Below, one piece after another: positions 54,271-64,000 of a stretch of DNA of 64,000 bases. Positions within the stretch are counted from its first letter, which is position 1; each line of letters begins with the position of its first letter. The stretch comes from Paraescarpia echinospica (Eukaryota > Annelida > Polychaeta > Sabellida > Siboglinidae): assembly GCA_020002185.1 (NCBI GenBank), contig CM034532.1, positions 48,952,074 to 49,016,073 on the forward strand, given 5' to 3'. The translations under genes were made by a program, and so were the position numbers. The notes beneath the pieces are model-generated. The model ran no database searches. It was not told where the DNA came from and saw nothing but the letters and a program-made list of their open reading frames with translations.

Positions 54271-57200
54271 GTAAGTACTAAACATAGTCGTCAGAAACAT
54301 TGTCGGATGTGCATTTTATGGTTGTTTACATGTTGTAACCGGGTAACGCCACTCTGCCATCTGGCACTGGCCATTAGCCTCTAGCCTCTAGGTCTACTGT
54401 AACCTTGGGTTTGGCCCCAAAGCCATAGGGATAAGCGTAGGCCATAGCCACTAAAGTCTAAAGTAAAGCCCCGCGGGGGCTGAAAATCTGAGCCCGCACC
54501 CTCCCCGCACCCTAATTTTTTTATGTCATTTGACCCGCAGGCTCAGCCCGCTCCGCATTATTACAACTCAGCCCGCAGCCCACACCGCATATTTTGTCAC
54601 ATCCTGGCCCGCAGCCTGCCCCACCCCGCAGCAACTTGGCTCACAACCAGCCCCGCCAAGTAGCCCCGCAGCCTACAACAGATGACATGGAATCATTTAA
54701 AATATATATCATCTTTATTAATCATGAATTAAAAGGGCAAAATAGCATAAAACCAACATGGTGGCTGACGAGACTTGCGTGCCCTATTATTTCAGTATTA
54801 ACTAGCACAAAGAATGCCCCACCTTTGAGTAACTGGTGACCGTTAATGAGTTACAAAAGTCAGCCTGCAGTAGCCCGCATGTAGAAATGACTAGAAATGA
54901 AACTTAATGCGCACCGCAACAAATAAAAAATCCAGCCCGCGGGGGCCTGCAGGCTGCGGGCCCTGTGGGCTGCTGGCCAAAACCCACCCCGCACAGAGCT
55001 TTAATAGCCACTCCCAGTCTCGCGTTAAATGTATGTTAACCAGTGCATGCCCAGACCCATAGTGTGGGGGGATGTGATGGGTGTGTATGCAGCCCCCCCA
55101 TAGTGCATCACTGCATGGGTGTGTATGCAGCCCCCCATAGTGCATCACTGCATGGGTGTGCATGCAGCCCCCCCCCCATAGTGCATCACTGCATGGGTGT
55201 GCATGCTGCCACGCCGAGGCAAGAGAGCTGTGTGGGTTGGGACAAAAGTTGGGTGAAGTGTAAAAATGGATATAATCAGCCAGCCATTGGCATTGATAGC
55301 CTCCCCCAATTTGTTTTAGGCAGAATCTCACCAGATTTGTATGTTCCCCCGTTAGGAATTTTTGGATTACAATAAACAAGCTGAAGAACATCTAGCAGCT
55401 AGAGAAGCCTAGAGGCTAGATCGATCAATACGGGCGCTGTCTGTTTATCATGTACGATATTGACAGAGCTGCCAAGTTGAGCTGGGAAATATGCATACGG
55501 TTCATTTCCCAAAATAGACACCAGGTGACAGCGCTGATGTTTCTCAACAAGACACTAGGTAACAGCGCTGTTATTTATAAACAACAACGTAAAACATTTT
55601 ATATACGTCACTGATGATTATAAGAAAATACCTTGCTGCAGATCTCTGGAAGCATGTGCATGTGAATAAATATATCAACATGTGCATGAAAATAAGCCTG
55701 TTTGTATTAATATGTTTTGAAATGGCAAACATGTGTGAGATTTACAGGTTTATGGGTGAGAGCATGAGGTGAGAGCAACGTATTATGCAGTCAAATTAAG
55801 ATGACGACTCATCATGGTAGAGATCCATGGTAGGATGCATAGTTCTTGGTTGGTGATTTGATAAAAACAAGAATTTACAGAGTAGTCTACATTGTATATA
55901 AGAGCCACCACATGATTTCTAAAAAGTTTGTCATTCAGGTCCATGATTTACATTGTATCAGTTCAACAGTACACTGTGTTGATGATATTTTATTTAGTAT
56001 CTCTGAGGTCACCAAACAAATTATTTTGCATTCAACTGTACTTGTAGTTGGTGGCGCTGGAATCAATTCTAGAAGGAACTGGAAGGCTCCACATGTTGTC
56101 GACACCAAACACGGACCTAGAATCTGACACTTCTGATGTCTACTCAATACAGGTATCATAATGTAATAATGTTTGAATCCCCAGGGTAATATTATGTCAG
56201 CTCCCATAAAGCTGCATGTTATTTAACAAAAATATTTCTTAAATAAGGTAACTGTTTTTTAGTGTTCCTTATCGATATGTATTGATAATTTATTGTAAAT
56301 TTTTTTTAGACAGAATATTGCGTCATAATTTCAAATTAATATTTGGACATTGTCTTGATGACTAATTGATTATCTGATGTCAAAATGTTAGGCACAAAAT
56401 TATGGGCATACATACGTTGTCATCGTGAATTAGTTTAGTTTTCGCATTACCTCATCAAACTTCACCATTGTAAATATGTTTACTTATAATATTATACATT
56501 TACGTTACTATGTGCTATATATTTGTCAAATAACAAACCATTCCGCATGCACTGTTCTTGCTTAACTGACTTCCCTTTCTTTTTCTGCAAAAAAACAAAA
56601 ACTGGGGCCAGAATTTTAACAGAAAATATGATGGAATGTCCAACAGCTTTGCAGTTATGGTGGCATTTTAGCATGCTTGTTGAGCCTGGTTGAAAGGCAG
56701 AATGTGACATAGTGGATCAGTCAATGGCATGTATGTTTCAGATAGAAGTTCCCGTGGATGTGGGTGAGAAGGGGGTGAGGGTGGAGGCGTGGGTGCCACA
56801 TGAACACAGTGTCAACACCACTCAGCACATGGCCAGTCATCTTCCAACCGCACCCAAGCCCTTGTTTGAGAGGTCAGAATCAGGTGATGTAGCACTTTGT
56901 TCATCTTTTTTTAATCGTCATGTGTACCCCCTGGAGTATCGACTTGTTGAAAGGTGGATTTGATACTGAGTGCATTAGCCACTCAGCTGACAACATTTTA
57001 GTTTTCAGTGTTTTGGGGTCTAACTGGCTGGCATTATGTATCAGGTAATGACAGGCATTTCCTTTAAGTGCCTTGAATGTGCATCAGAAATTCAGAATAG
57101 CCTAATTTTTTATTTGCTAAACAGACAGTCAACATATATCAAGATGTACTGGTGAATTCTAGATTCATGACATGTTTTTATCTGTCAAAACATGTTTTCC

Positions 57201-60088
57201 AAAAAGCTAGCCTAGCCCATTCAGATGGGGTGCAAACTAAAAAAAAGCGTGATGCATGCAAACCCCAAGTATCCGGAGGATTCAAATTAATGATTCGGTT
57301 AATTGGTGAATGAGGATATGAGTTGTTGGGTGGGTGGCACTGGATTACATCATTATTTAATTATGCAAAATATAAAAATAAATAACAAGCATATCACAGT
57401 TGCATACATTGAACTAACTTAGTCATGAGGTATTCTTTCACTCTTCCAGGCAGAAGATGGCATTCATCGTTTCAAGTCCAGCACCTGACACCGCTGTGTC
57501 TACACATCATCCTGCCCCATACATACCCTTCCCATAGTGCACCAGTCTACAGTCTTTCCTGTCTCTGGCTAGACGCAGCGGAACTGGGTGCCCTCTGTCA
57601 TCAGCTTGATGAACTATACACAACAAATAAAGGCCTTCCTTTAATTTACACCTGGATGGATTGGCTACAGACTAATACTCTCAGGTAGGAATCTGTTAAA
57701 ATTAGATCTTAGTGATGACAAAGTATATGTACGACAGTCTTCGTAAATACTTTTTTAAGAATGTTTAATTACCCCAAATATACGTGACCATAAACCATCT
57801 GCTTTAAATAGAGTTGAAAGTAAAAAAAGTATTATGGATGTAAGTGATTTTATAGTATAAAAACAAGCATGTGCAGAGTTGCCAAGTTGTGTTGAGAAAT
57901 ATGCGTGAGATCCAGTTTCTCTCCAAGGCACCATGTGGCAGCATGGGTAGCCATTCAAACGTCTACTGAGGACAATGTTTATACGCATCACTGACTGTGA
58001 TAGGAATTTAATAAAATTATGTGATGTTTACAGAGAGCCACTTGAGATGGAAAGTAATTGCTTGAAGTTGTCTCATGCAAAATTAATGAGATTTGGTACT
58101 GCTACCGTGGGTTAATTTTAGTTGTTAATTTGTTAATTCAGTTAGCTCAATTAACTAAATTTAATATACTTAATTAATTTCCCCCAAAACACAAATTAAT
58201 TAAATTAACTTTTCTGGAAGAGGTTAATTTAATAAACAATATTTCAATTAACTTTCAATTAACTTTGTTTTATTGGGTATTATTTTATGCATTCCTGTAG
58301 AAATTGTCATTGGCCTGCTGTCAGTAGGTAGAATTAGCCTAGGTGATCATAATGCATACTAGATACAGCAGGTGACTCAACAAATATTAAAGAAAGCTAT
58401 TAGTCGGGTCCAGTCAATTGTTTGACCAGTCTCATTGTCCAGCAGGTGTCAGTCATTGATTGAGCTGGGTGAACTATGAATTTGGACATACGCTACAGCT
58501 GAATTATGTGACTGTTTGTGCCCATGTGGCTTTTAACCCCATCCAAGGGCATCTAGTACAAAGTAAATTTGGAGTCTGAAGTTTTTTGTGGATATTCACA
58601 CATGAAACTAAATATGTAAGGTTTTAAAGTTCAAGTTGTTTGTAAACTTTCTGAGTTATTTTATTTTTAATTAATTTACTTTTCCAATTAATTACCCCAC
58701 GCATGCTTGGTAGATCGGTACTTATTACAATTTTCATCATGGGTTTTTGACAGCATTCATTCACTAACAGTCTTGTATAAGTTGTGTTAGGATTGGATGC
58801 TTTAGTAGACTTATCCAGAATAAACCTGTCTGTCGACAGCATCCTCAGTCGGGAGGAGAGTGTGCAGCTGACTCCCTTTGAGGCGGTGGAAGAAGATGAT
58901 CACCTCAGAGACCCAAGAGCTCTCCCCGAGTGCAGTGACCTTCAGAACGACCTTGTAGCAATTCTGTGGTAAACATAACCTTCTCTTTGTTATTTAAGTA
59001 ATGGTAGTTTTATATACATTGCAGCTAAGTTTTAAGTGTGTCATCCTGAGTTTAATGTTTAATTACAGTGTAATTAATAAATATTAATTAGTTTGATTAA
59101 TAATAGTGTACATTGTGTTAATTCATCTGTCATTCATGTCTTAATTGTGTGCTAACGCTTTATTGAACATGTAAAAACATATTGCTACCAAGAATGTTCA
59201 ATAACTTCACATATTAAATTTCGACAGTTATAAATTGTCACTAGAAACATGCGTTACTGTTACCAATATCTCAGACCACTGGAAACATTGTATGACACAT
59301 CATTTCCAGGCTAGCCTATTATCTCAGACCACTGGAAACATTGTATGACACATCATTTCCAGGCTAGCCTATTATCTCAGACCACTGGAAACATTGTATG
59401 ACATATCATTTCCAGGCTAGCCTATTATGTCAGACCACTGGAAACATTGTATGACACATCATTTCCAGGCTAGCCTATATCTCAGACCACTGGAAACATT
59501 GTATGACATATCATTTCCAGGCTAGCCTATTATGTCAGACCACTGGAAACATTGTATGACACATCATTTCCAGGCTAGCCTATAACTCACTCACAGTTGG
59601 ATGCCGACCTGCCATCCTGATAAAGGGGTTGTGTTTCACATGGAGAATTCTCGCCTTTTCCTCGGCTAAGTTATAACAATGTGTTTTATGATTCTGTTCA
59701 TTGAAGGCACGACCACGAGCAGGATTATCTGAACTTTGCCCAAAGCAGCCACCTGTGTGGCATCTGCTTTGACGAGAAATCTGGCCGCGATTTCTTCCGC
59801 ATTGATGGTTGTCAGCATGGTTTCTGTCGCGACTGTCTGTCGTCATTCTGTGAGATACATGTATCTGAAGGAACTGTTCAGCACCTGGTGTGAGTTCTAG
59901 TGTAAGAATACATTGAGCTGTTGATGAATTGCAATAGTTGAAGTGATGATATACTGTTGATAGAGGTTTTTTTGTCTACGGTTGGATTCGGACCGATCTT
60001 TTACAATTGTTTTCTAAAAGTAATTTTCTATAATACGTTTTTTTCCCCATTGCACCCTCAGTCCGTTGTCATACAATCATACAGTTGT

Positions 60089-60131
<43 letters not shown>

Positions 60132-60610
60132 TATGTTTATGCGGACACAGGAAAAAGACAGCTAACATGCCATGTGGCCACCATGCAACATAACTTAAAC
60201 GGTTGTTACTGTGTGTACCATTATGTTGTTTTTGCTGTTGCAAAAAATAAAATTTGATTTGTAATTTGAAAATATGACATTAAATTTAAATATTGATAGT
60301 TCTTGATAATAATATGCTGAGGCTACCCAAAACATGTGTTGAAATGATATAGTTTATGCGTAAACTGTTACTGATGTGACATGGTTAAAACATGGTGGAG
60401 TAAAAATTTTGGTAAAACCTAGAGAAAACAAAGCCTGACATGTTGATGGATGCCTGATAAAATATTTTCTCATTGCTAAGAATGGTATTGTTTTGTGTTT
60501 GATCCCCCAGGTGTCCGGAGCCGAAGTGTAACACGTGTATCCCTGCGAGTGTGGTCAGACAGGCCTTGGGGGAAGACTTGTACCATAGATGGGAGCGCTT
60601 ACTGCTGCAG
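54172..60610 (+). CDS. RNF14: RNF14-like RBR E3 ubiquitin ligase, 5' part (spliced, 7 exons seen)
   Basis: Exons 54172-54270, 56048-56152, 56742-56883, 57450-57684, about 58791-58968, 59707-59889 and 60511-60610. Domain order: N-terminal RWD domain (start in 'DDQRDELVALESILEG', end in 'YTWMDWLQ'), linker, RING1 ('CGICFDEK', 'CQHGFCRDC', 'CPEPKC'), and the lead into IBR ('LYHRWERLLLQ'), which is the RNF14/ARA54 layout. It would pass ubiquitin from an E2 through a catalytic Cys in RING2, which lies beyond the window. Phases agree except between exons 4 and 5. A LINE occupies the next intron. Confidence 0.85.
54468..54990. repeat. GC-rich interspersed repeat with ccccgcgggg-like ends
   Basis: Segments rich in 'cagcccgcagcc' and 'cccgcaccc' at both ends (54468-54680, 54940-54995) enclose AT-rich sequence; the ends are partly inverted (gccccgcgggggct / agcccgcgggggcc). 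Intronic, family unknown. Confidence 0.45.
55073..55207. repeat. Tandem repeat of about 45-50 bp, 3 copies
   Basis: Unit 'gggtgtgtatgcagcccccccatagtgcatcactgcat' with variable C-run length; intronic. Confidence 0.85.
55455..55640. repeat. Interspersed repeat, also at 57870-58010
   Basis: Both share 'agagttgccaagttg', 'gaaatatgc', 'caccaggtgaca/caccatgtggca' and 'atacg-catcactga' in the same order; diverged, intronic. Confidence 0.5.
56048..56152 (+). CDS. RNF14: RNF14-like exon 2
   Basis: 35 codons, acceptor 'acttgtag', donor gtatca, phase 0. Of the nearby AGs, only this one gives an open frame; it continues the RWD motif ('LVALESILEGTG'). Confidence 0.75.
56742..56883 (+). CDS. RNF14: RNF14-like exon 3
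   Basis: 142 bp, acceptor 'tgtttcag', donor gtgatg, phase 0 to 1. 'IEVPVDVGEKGVRVEAWVP' is an RWD beta strand pair, followed by a variable insert. Confidence 0.72.
57450..57684 (+). CDS. RNF14: RNF14-like exon 4 (RWD core)
   Basis: 235 bp, acceptor 'ctcttccag', donor gtagga, phase 1 to 2. 'LTPLCLHIILPHTYPSHSAP', 'SCLWLDAAELGALCHQLDEL' and 'IYTWMDWLQ' carry the RWD YPxxxP signature and the end helix. Confidence 0.88.
58791..58968 (+). CDS. RNF14: RNF14-like exon 5 (linker)
   Basis: Open frame 'DLSRINLSVDSILSREESVQ...DLQNDLVAILW', donor gtaaac, phase 2 at its end. All acceptors that keep this frame need phase 1 entry, while exon 4 leaves in phase 2, so a tiny exon, another acceptor or an indel is missing. 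Confidence 0.65.
59267..59583. repeat. 53-bp tandem repeat, 6 copies
   Basis: Unit 'atctcagaccactggaaaca...ccaggctagcctatt', near-identical copies (cacatc/catatc variants) in the intron before the RING1 exon. Confidence 0.93.
59707..59889 (+). CDS. RNF14: RNF14-like exon 6 (RING1)
   Basis: 183 bp, acceptor 'cattgaag', donor gtgagt, phase 2 to 2. Encodes 'HLCGICFDEKSG' and 'GCQHGFCRDCLSSFCEIHV', the first zinc ligands of RING1. Confidence 0.88.
60092..60121. repeat. (TA)n microsatellite
   Basis: About 15 TA units in an intron. Confidence 0.9.
60511..60610 (+). CDS. RNF14: RNF14-like exon 7
   Basis: 100 bp, acceptor 'gatcccccag', donor gtcaga, phase 2 to 0. Encodes 'CPEPKCNTCIPASVVRQALG' and 'DLYHRWERLLLQ', the end of RING1 and the helix before IBR. 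Confidence 0.88.
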
Positions 60611-61339
60611 GTCAGATATACAAGCTAAGTATGGGTTTTGAAAAGATACCTAGGCTGACCATTTTATAAATTTTTTGCCACATTAGGCAAGCCACTGTTT
60701 TAAGCATGCCAAAATTGGTTGGTTAAAATTTTGATCCATGTTTGTGTGGATGGTGTGCGTTAGTTTTAAATTCTTACTGTTGGGGCACATAGTAACACCA
60801 GAAATATAACGATAATGTATTTTTTGCACCCAAAAATTGTTTTAGTGATTTTGAGAAACATTTTGATTAGAGGTGTATCCTATCTCGTATAATGAATTGG
60901 TTTGTCGTATGCAAGGCTATAGGTAGTAAATCCGCCATAGGAATAACTGGTCTGCATATGCTGTGGGGTTGGGTTGGTAAACAAGATCTTGTGTGTGAAT
61001 ACGACCAAATTTATTGTTAACATTATGATGCAAGTGACCTTTTAAACAAATAACAGATGACAAATTACTTAGATGAAAGAAGTTTAATATTAATTAAGTA
61101 GGACAAATTTCAGCTGAGGAGAATTTACAACCACGTAATGCGGATGTCATTAACATACCTTCAGTTTCAAGAGCTACTTTACAGAATTGTTTATCAAAAT
61201 GCCCCCAGTACATTTGGAATGGCGCATGCGTGTTCAGCTACATGACACCAGGGGCATTGGTGTCCCAGAGCACCCACAATTCCTAGCACTGTGTCATCAC
61301 TACATGCCACCAGCTTTGAATAGAAATATATGTTTTGTA
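60611..61339. other. Intron, nothing recognised
   Basis: AT-rich sequence between RNF14-like exon 7 and the LINE. Confidence 0.5.
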
Positions 61340-64000
61340 CATCACATAGATGGAGAATACAGACAGTAAGAGAGGTCCTAGTGGTGAGTCCCCCAGGCTG
61401 GATAGGACGACACATACTGGGGAAGAGCTTGGAGATGTTGGAAGTAATGCCAGAGCTGATGACGGTAGTATGCCCGATTGTACGGGAGGTAAAACCAGCA
61501 ACAAAAAGCTAAAAGGGAAAATCCGTGTGGCAACATGGAACATCAGAAAAACGAGTCATGGAACACTACAAATGGTAACATCGGAAGCAGAAAGATATGG
61601 GGGTAGATATATTAGGGATTGCGGAACACAGGTTGGCCGGACAAGGACACTTTCGCCCGGATTCAGGAGGAAAGTTTATGTACTCAGGAGCAACTAAGTC
61701 AGGGATGAGTGGTGTTGCATTCTATCTGTCAAAGAAAACTGAAAATGCACTATTAGGATACAATCCGGTCAATGACAGAATTATTACCATACGAATACGA
61801 GCAAAACCCACGAATATAACGTATTCAAATTTATGCACCAACGAGCACTGCAGACGACGATGTAATAGAAACGTTTTATGATACACTGCAACGAACAGTT
61901 GACGAGGTAAACAGGAGAGACATGGCAGCACTGATGGGCGATTTCAATGCAAAAGTTGGCAGTTGTCAAAACGAAGAAGAAAATGGAAATATCGGGAAAT
62001 ATGGACTAGGCGAGAGAAATGGGAGAGGAGATAGACTTGTTGAGTTTATCATAAAGAATGAACTGGTGATCACCAATACTTTCTTCAAACAACACCAAAG
62101 AAGACTGTACACTTGGACAACACCAGATGGTCAGAACAGAAATCAAATCGACTTTATACTGATACCAAAACGATGGAGGACGTCTGTGTTTAATGCAAAG
62201 ACATTAACGGGAGCCGATTGTGGCTCTGACCATAAATTGCTAAGCACCAAGATTGCGATAAAATTAAGAAAGATGAAGAGAGGGAAAGAGATAGTGAGGT
62301 ATGACGTCAGTGATATCAAAGAAGGATACCGAGTAGAGGTTATGAACCGTTTCGGAGTATTACAGACAGTGGCTGACGAGAAGGAACCAGAAGAATTGGC
62401 AGTAGAAATTAGGAACGTCATTATGGAATCAGCTGACAAACACTTCACTAAAAGAGGAGACAAAAACAACCATGGATAAGCAAAGACACACTGCAGATGA
62501 TTGACGAAAGGAAAGCGTTAAAGAAGAACAAAGAAATGAGTGAGAATTATCATGAGAAATACAGAGAGAAGTGCAAGATGATTAAACGAATGTGTAAGGA
62601 AGACAAGAAGAAATATCTAGAGAAGAAATGCGAAAAGATAGAACTATGTATGAGAAGGAACGATAGTCGCAGTATGTTCGAGGAAATCAAGTCTATGACA
62701 CAGTCGTTCAAACCTAGACTTGGCGTTATTAAAGATGAAACGGGAATGACTCTGACAGAAAGCGATGACATACTTGAAAGATGGAAGCAGTATTGTGAAA
62801 GCATGTTTAAGACAGAAGAAACAGAAGAGGTAGACATGGATGAAGGCAGAGAGAGGACAGAACCAGAACAAGAACCATAAGCCTTTGCGTTCAGAGGTGG
62901 AGTGGGCAATAAAAAGTCTAAAAGACGGAAAATCACCTGGCACTGATAACATCACTGCAGAGCTAATAAGAGCAAGTGGAGAAGCAGGCCTGGATATCTA
63001 TCACACGTTATGCAAGAAAATATGGAGAAGTGGAACATGGTCCATGGACTGGAAACGAGCCATCCTTATACCAATACCGAAAAAAGGTGACATACAAGAA
63101 TGCTCAAACCACAGCCATATCCCTCATCAGCCATGCGAGCAAAATTATGCTAAAAATCATAATGAAGAGAATCACAACAAAATTAGAATGTGAAGTAAAC
63201 AGAACACAAGCTGGTTTCCGGACTGGAAGAGGAACAAGAGATCACATTTTCAACCTGAAGATGTTAATTCAGAAATGCAGAGAATTCAACCATGACCTTA
63301 GGATCTGTTTCATAGATTATTCAAAAGCTTTTGATAATGCTAGTCATCAACAACTCTGGAAAACCTTGATACACGTGGGATTTGACCAGAACATTACATC
63401 ACTTATCCAAAATGTATATGTTGGACAGTAGTCTGCAGTAAGAGTGTGGTACCACAGATTGGTTCCCAGTCAGCAAGGGAGTGAGACAGGCGTGCATTTT
63501 GTCCCCCACCTATTCAGTCTATACACAGAGAATATCATGAGAGAAGTCGAGACTGACACGAGAAGCAAGTTTTTTAATGGACTGAAAGTGAATGGACAGG
63601 AGATATATGAATTGAGATATGCCAATGACAGCGTTAATATCCGATACAAAAGAGGGATTGGATAAACTGATAACTACTGTTAAAGAGCACAGCGAGATGA
63701 AAGGATTGAAACTAAACGTAAAGAAGACTAAGATTATGGATGTGAAGGGATGTCGAGAACCATCAGAGGTCACAGTAGATGGCGAGGAAATAGAACGAGT
63801 GGAAAGTTTTGAATATCTGGGGTCACTGATAGAAGCGGATGGAGATGGGACGAAAGAGATCAAGCGGAGGTTGGCAATGACGAGTAAAAAGTTGACGGAG
63901 ATGAAGAAGCTGTGGAAAGCAACGAACAAAGATATGAAACTACGAATTATCCGAGTCTGCATATTTCCAACGGCTACATATGGATGCGACACCGGGACTC
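61340..64000 (+). mobile_element. RTE-like LINE with endonuclease and reverse transcriptase (decayed, runs off the window)
   Basis: Plus strand: endonuclease start 'KIRVATWNIRKTS' (61515), 'VDILGIAEHRLAGQGHF', 'MGDFNAKVG' (61934), 'YTWTTPDGQNRNQIDFIL', 'GSDHKLLSTKI'; then RT 'LKDGKSPGTDNITAELI' (62917), 'NRTQAGFRTGRGTRDHIFNL', 'CFIDYSKAFDNASHQQLW' (63305) and 'YANDSVNI', where FADD should be (63618). Several frame changes make it inactive. It lies in an intron of the RNF14-like gene in the same orientation. Confidence 0.85.

Overview
The window is metazoan nuclear DNA. It has spliced host genes with GT-AG introns, long AC/AG microsatellites, many decayed LINEs and MITEs, and no bacterial features. 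The gene families and the repeat style fit a marine invertebrate (lophotrochozoan or invertebrate deuterostome); I cannot fix the phylum. 

Layout. (1) 3.07-13.58 kb, minus strand: eight consecutive exons of a hillarin/kyphoscoliosis-peptidase-like gene (LIM domain, coiled coil, transglutaminase-like fold, C-terminal KY-type region). Every exon phase agrees. The residues expected for the transglutaminase triad look replaced, so it is probably a non-catalytic cytoskeletal protein. Its introns hold a polypurine tract, a CR1-like LINE and two copies of a 1.5-1.8 kb palindromic element with tRNA-like boxes. One copy sits in a TTAA duplication inside the LINE. (2) 13.6-30.1 kb: no host gene recognised; microsatellites, four decayed LINE pieces and two MITEs. 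The LINE at 27.3-30.1 kb has a PHD-like finger and a 2A-like NPGP motif. (3) 30185-46872: a complete Polinton/Maverick (adintovirus-like) element of 16,688 bp, with 5'-AG...CT-3' termini, terminal inverted repeats of about 413 and 471 bp, and a 6-bp target duplication CATGAG. (4) 47.2-54.1 kb: a LINE endonuclease fragment, a TIR element, a MITE and several minisatellites. (5) 54.17-60.61 kb, plus strand: seven exons of an RNF14-like RBR E3 ubiquitin ligase (RWD domain, RING1, start of the next domain), continuing beyond the window. A LINE fills the last intron from about 61.3 kb. 

The Polinton reads mostly leftward. From the left end it carries the adenain-like protease, double-jelly-roll major capsid protein, basic PX-like protein, minor capsid (penton) protein, a small two-TM protein, integrase, two conserved Polinton proteins, the packaging ATPase, a 59-residue membrane protein that ends directly at the ATPase start, and protein-primed PolB. 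The right-hand 4.7 kb is an accessory block: a spliced acidic protein with a duplicated domain, an RPA70 C-terminal-like ssDNA-binding protein with a zinc ribbon, a NADAR (YbiA-like) protein, and one rightward spliced acidic gene. Capsid, protease and ATPase genes are open. PolB has one in-frame TGA, and the integrase has a homopolymer frameshift plus a D-to-N change in its catalytic motif, so this copy looks recently inactivated. 

The strongest candidates for something undescribed are the NADAR + RPA-like accessory module with shared E-box/CRE-like promoter repeats, the duplicated intergenic element in the Polinton, and the palindromic TTAA elements with paired tRNA-like boxes.
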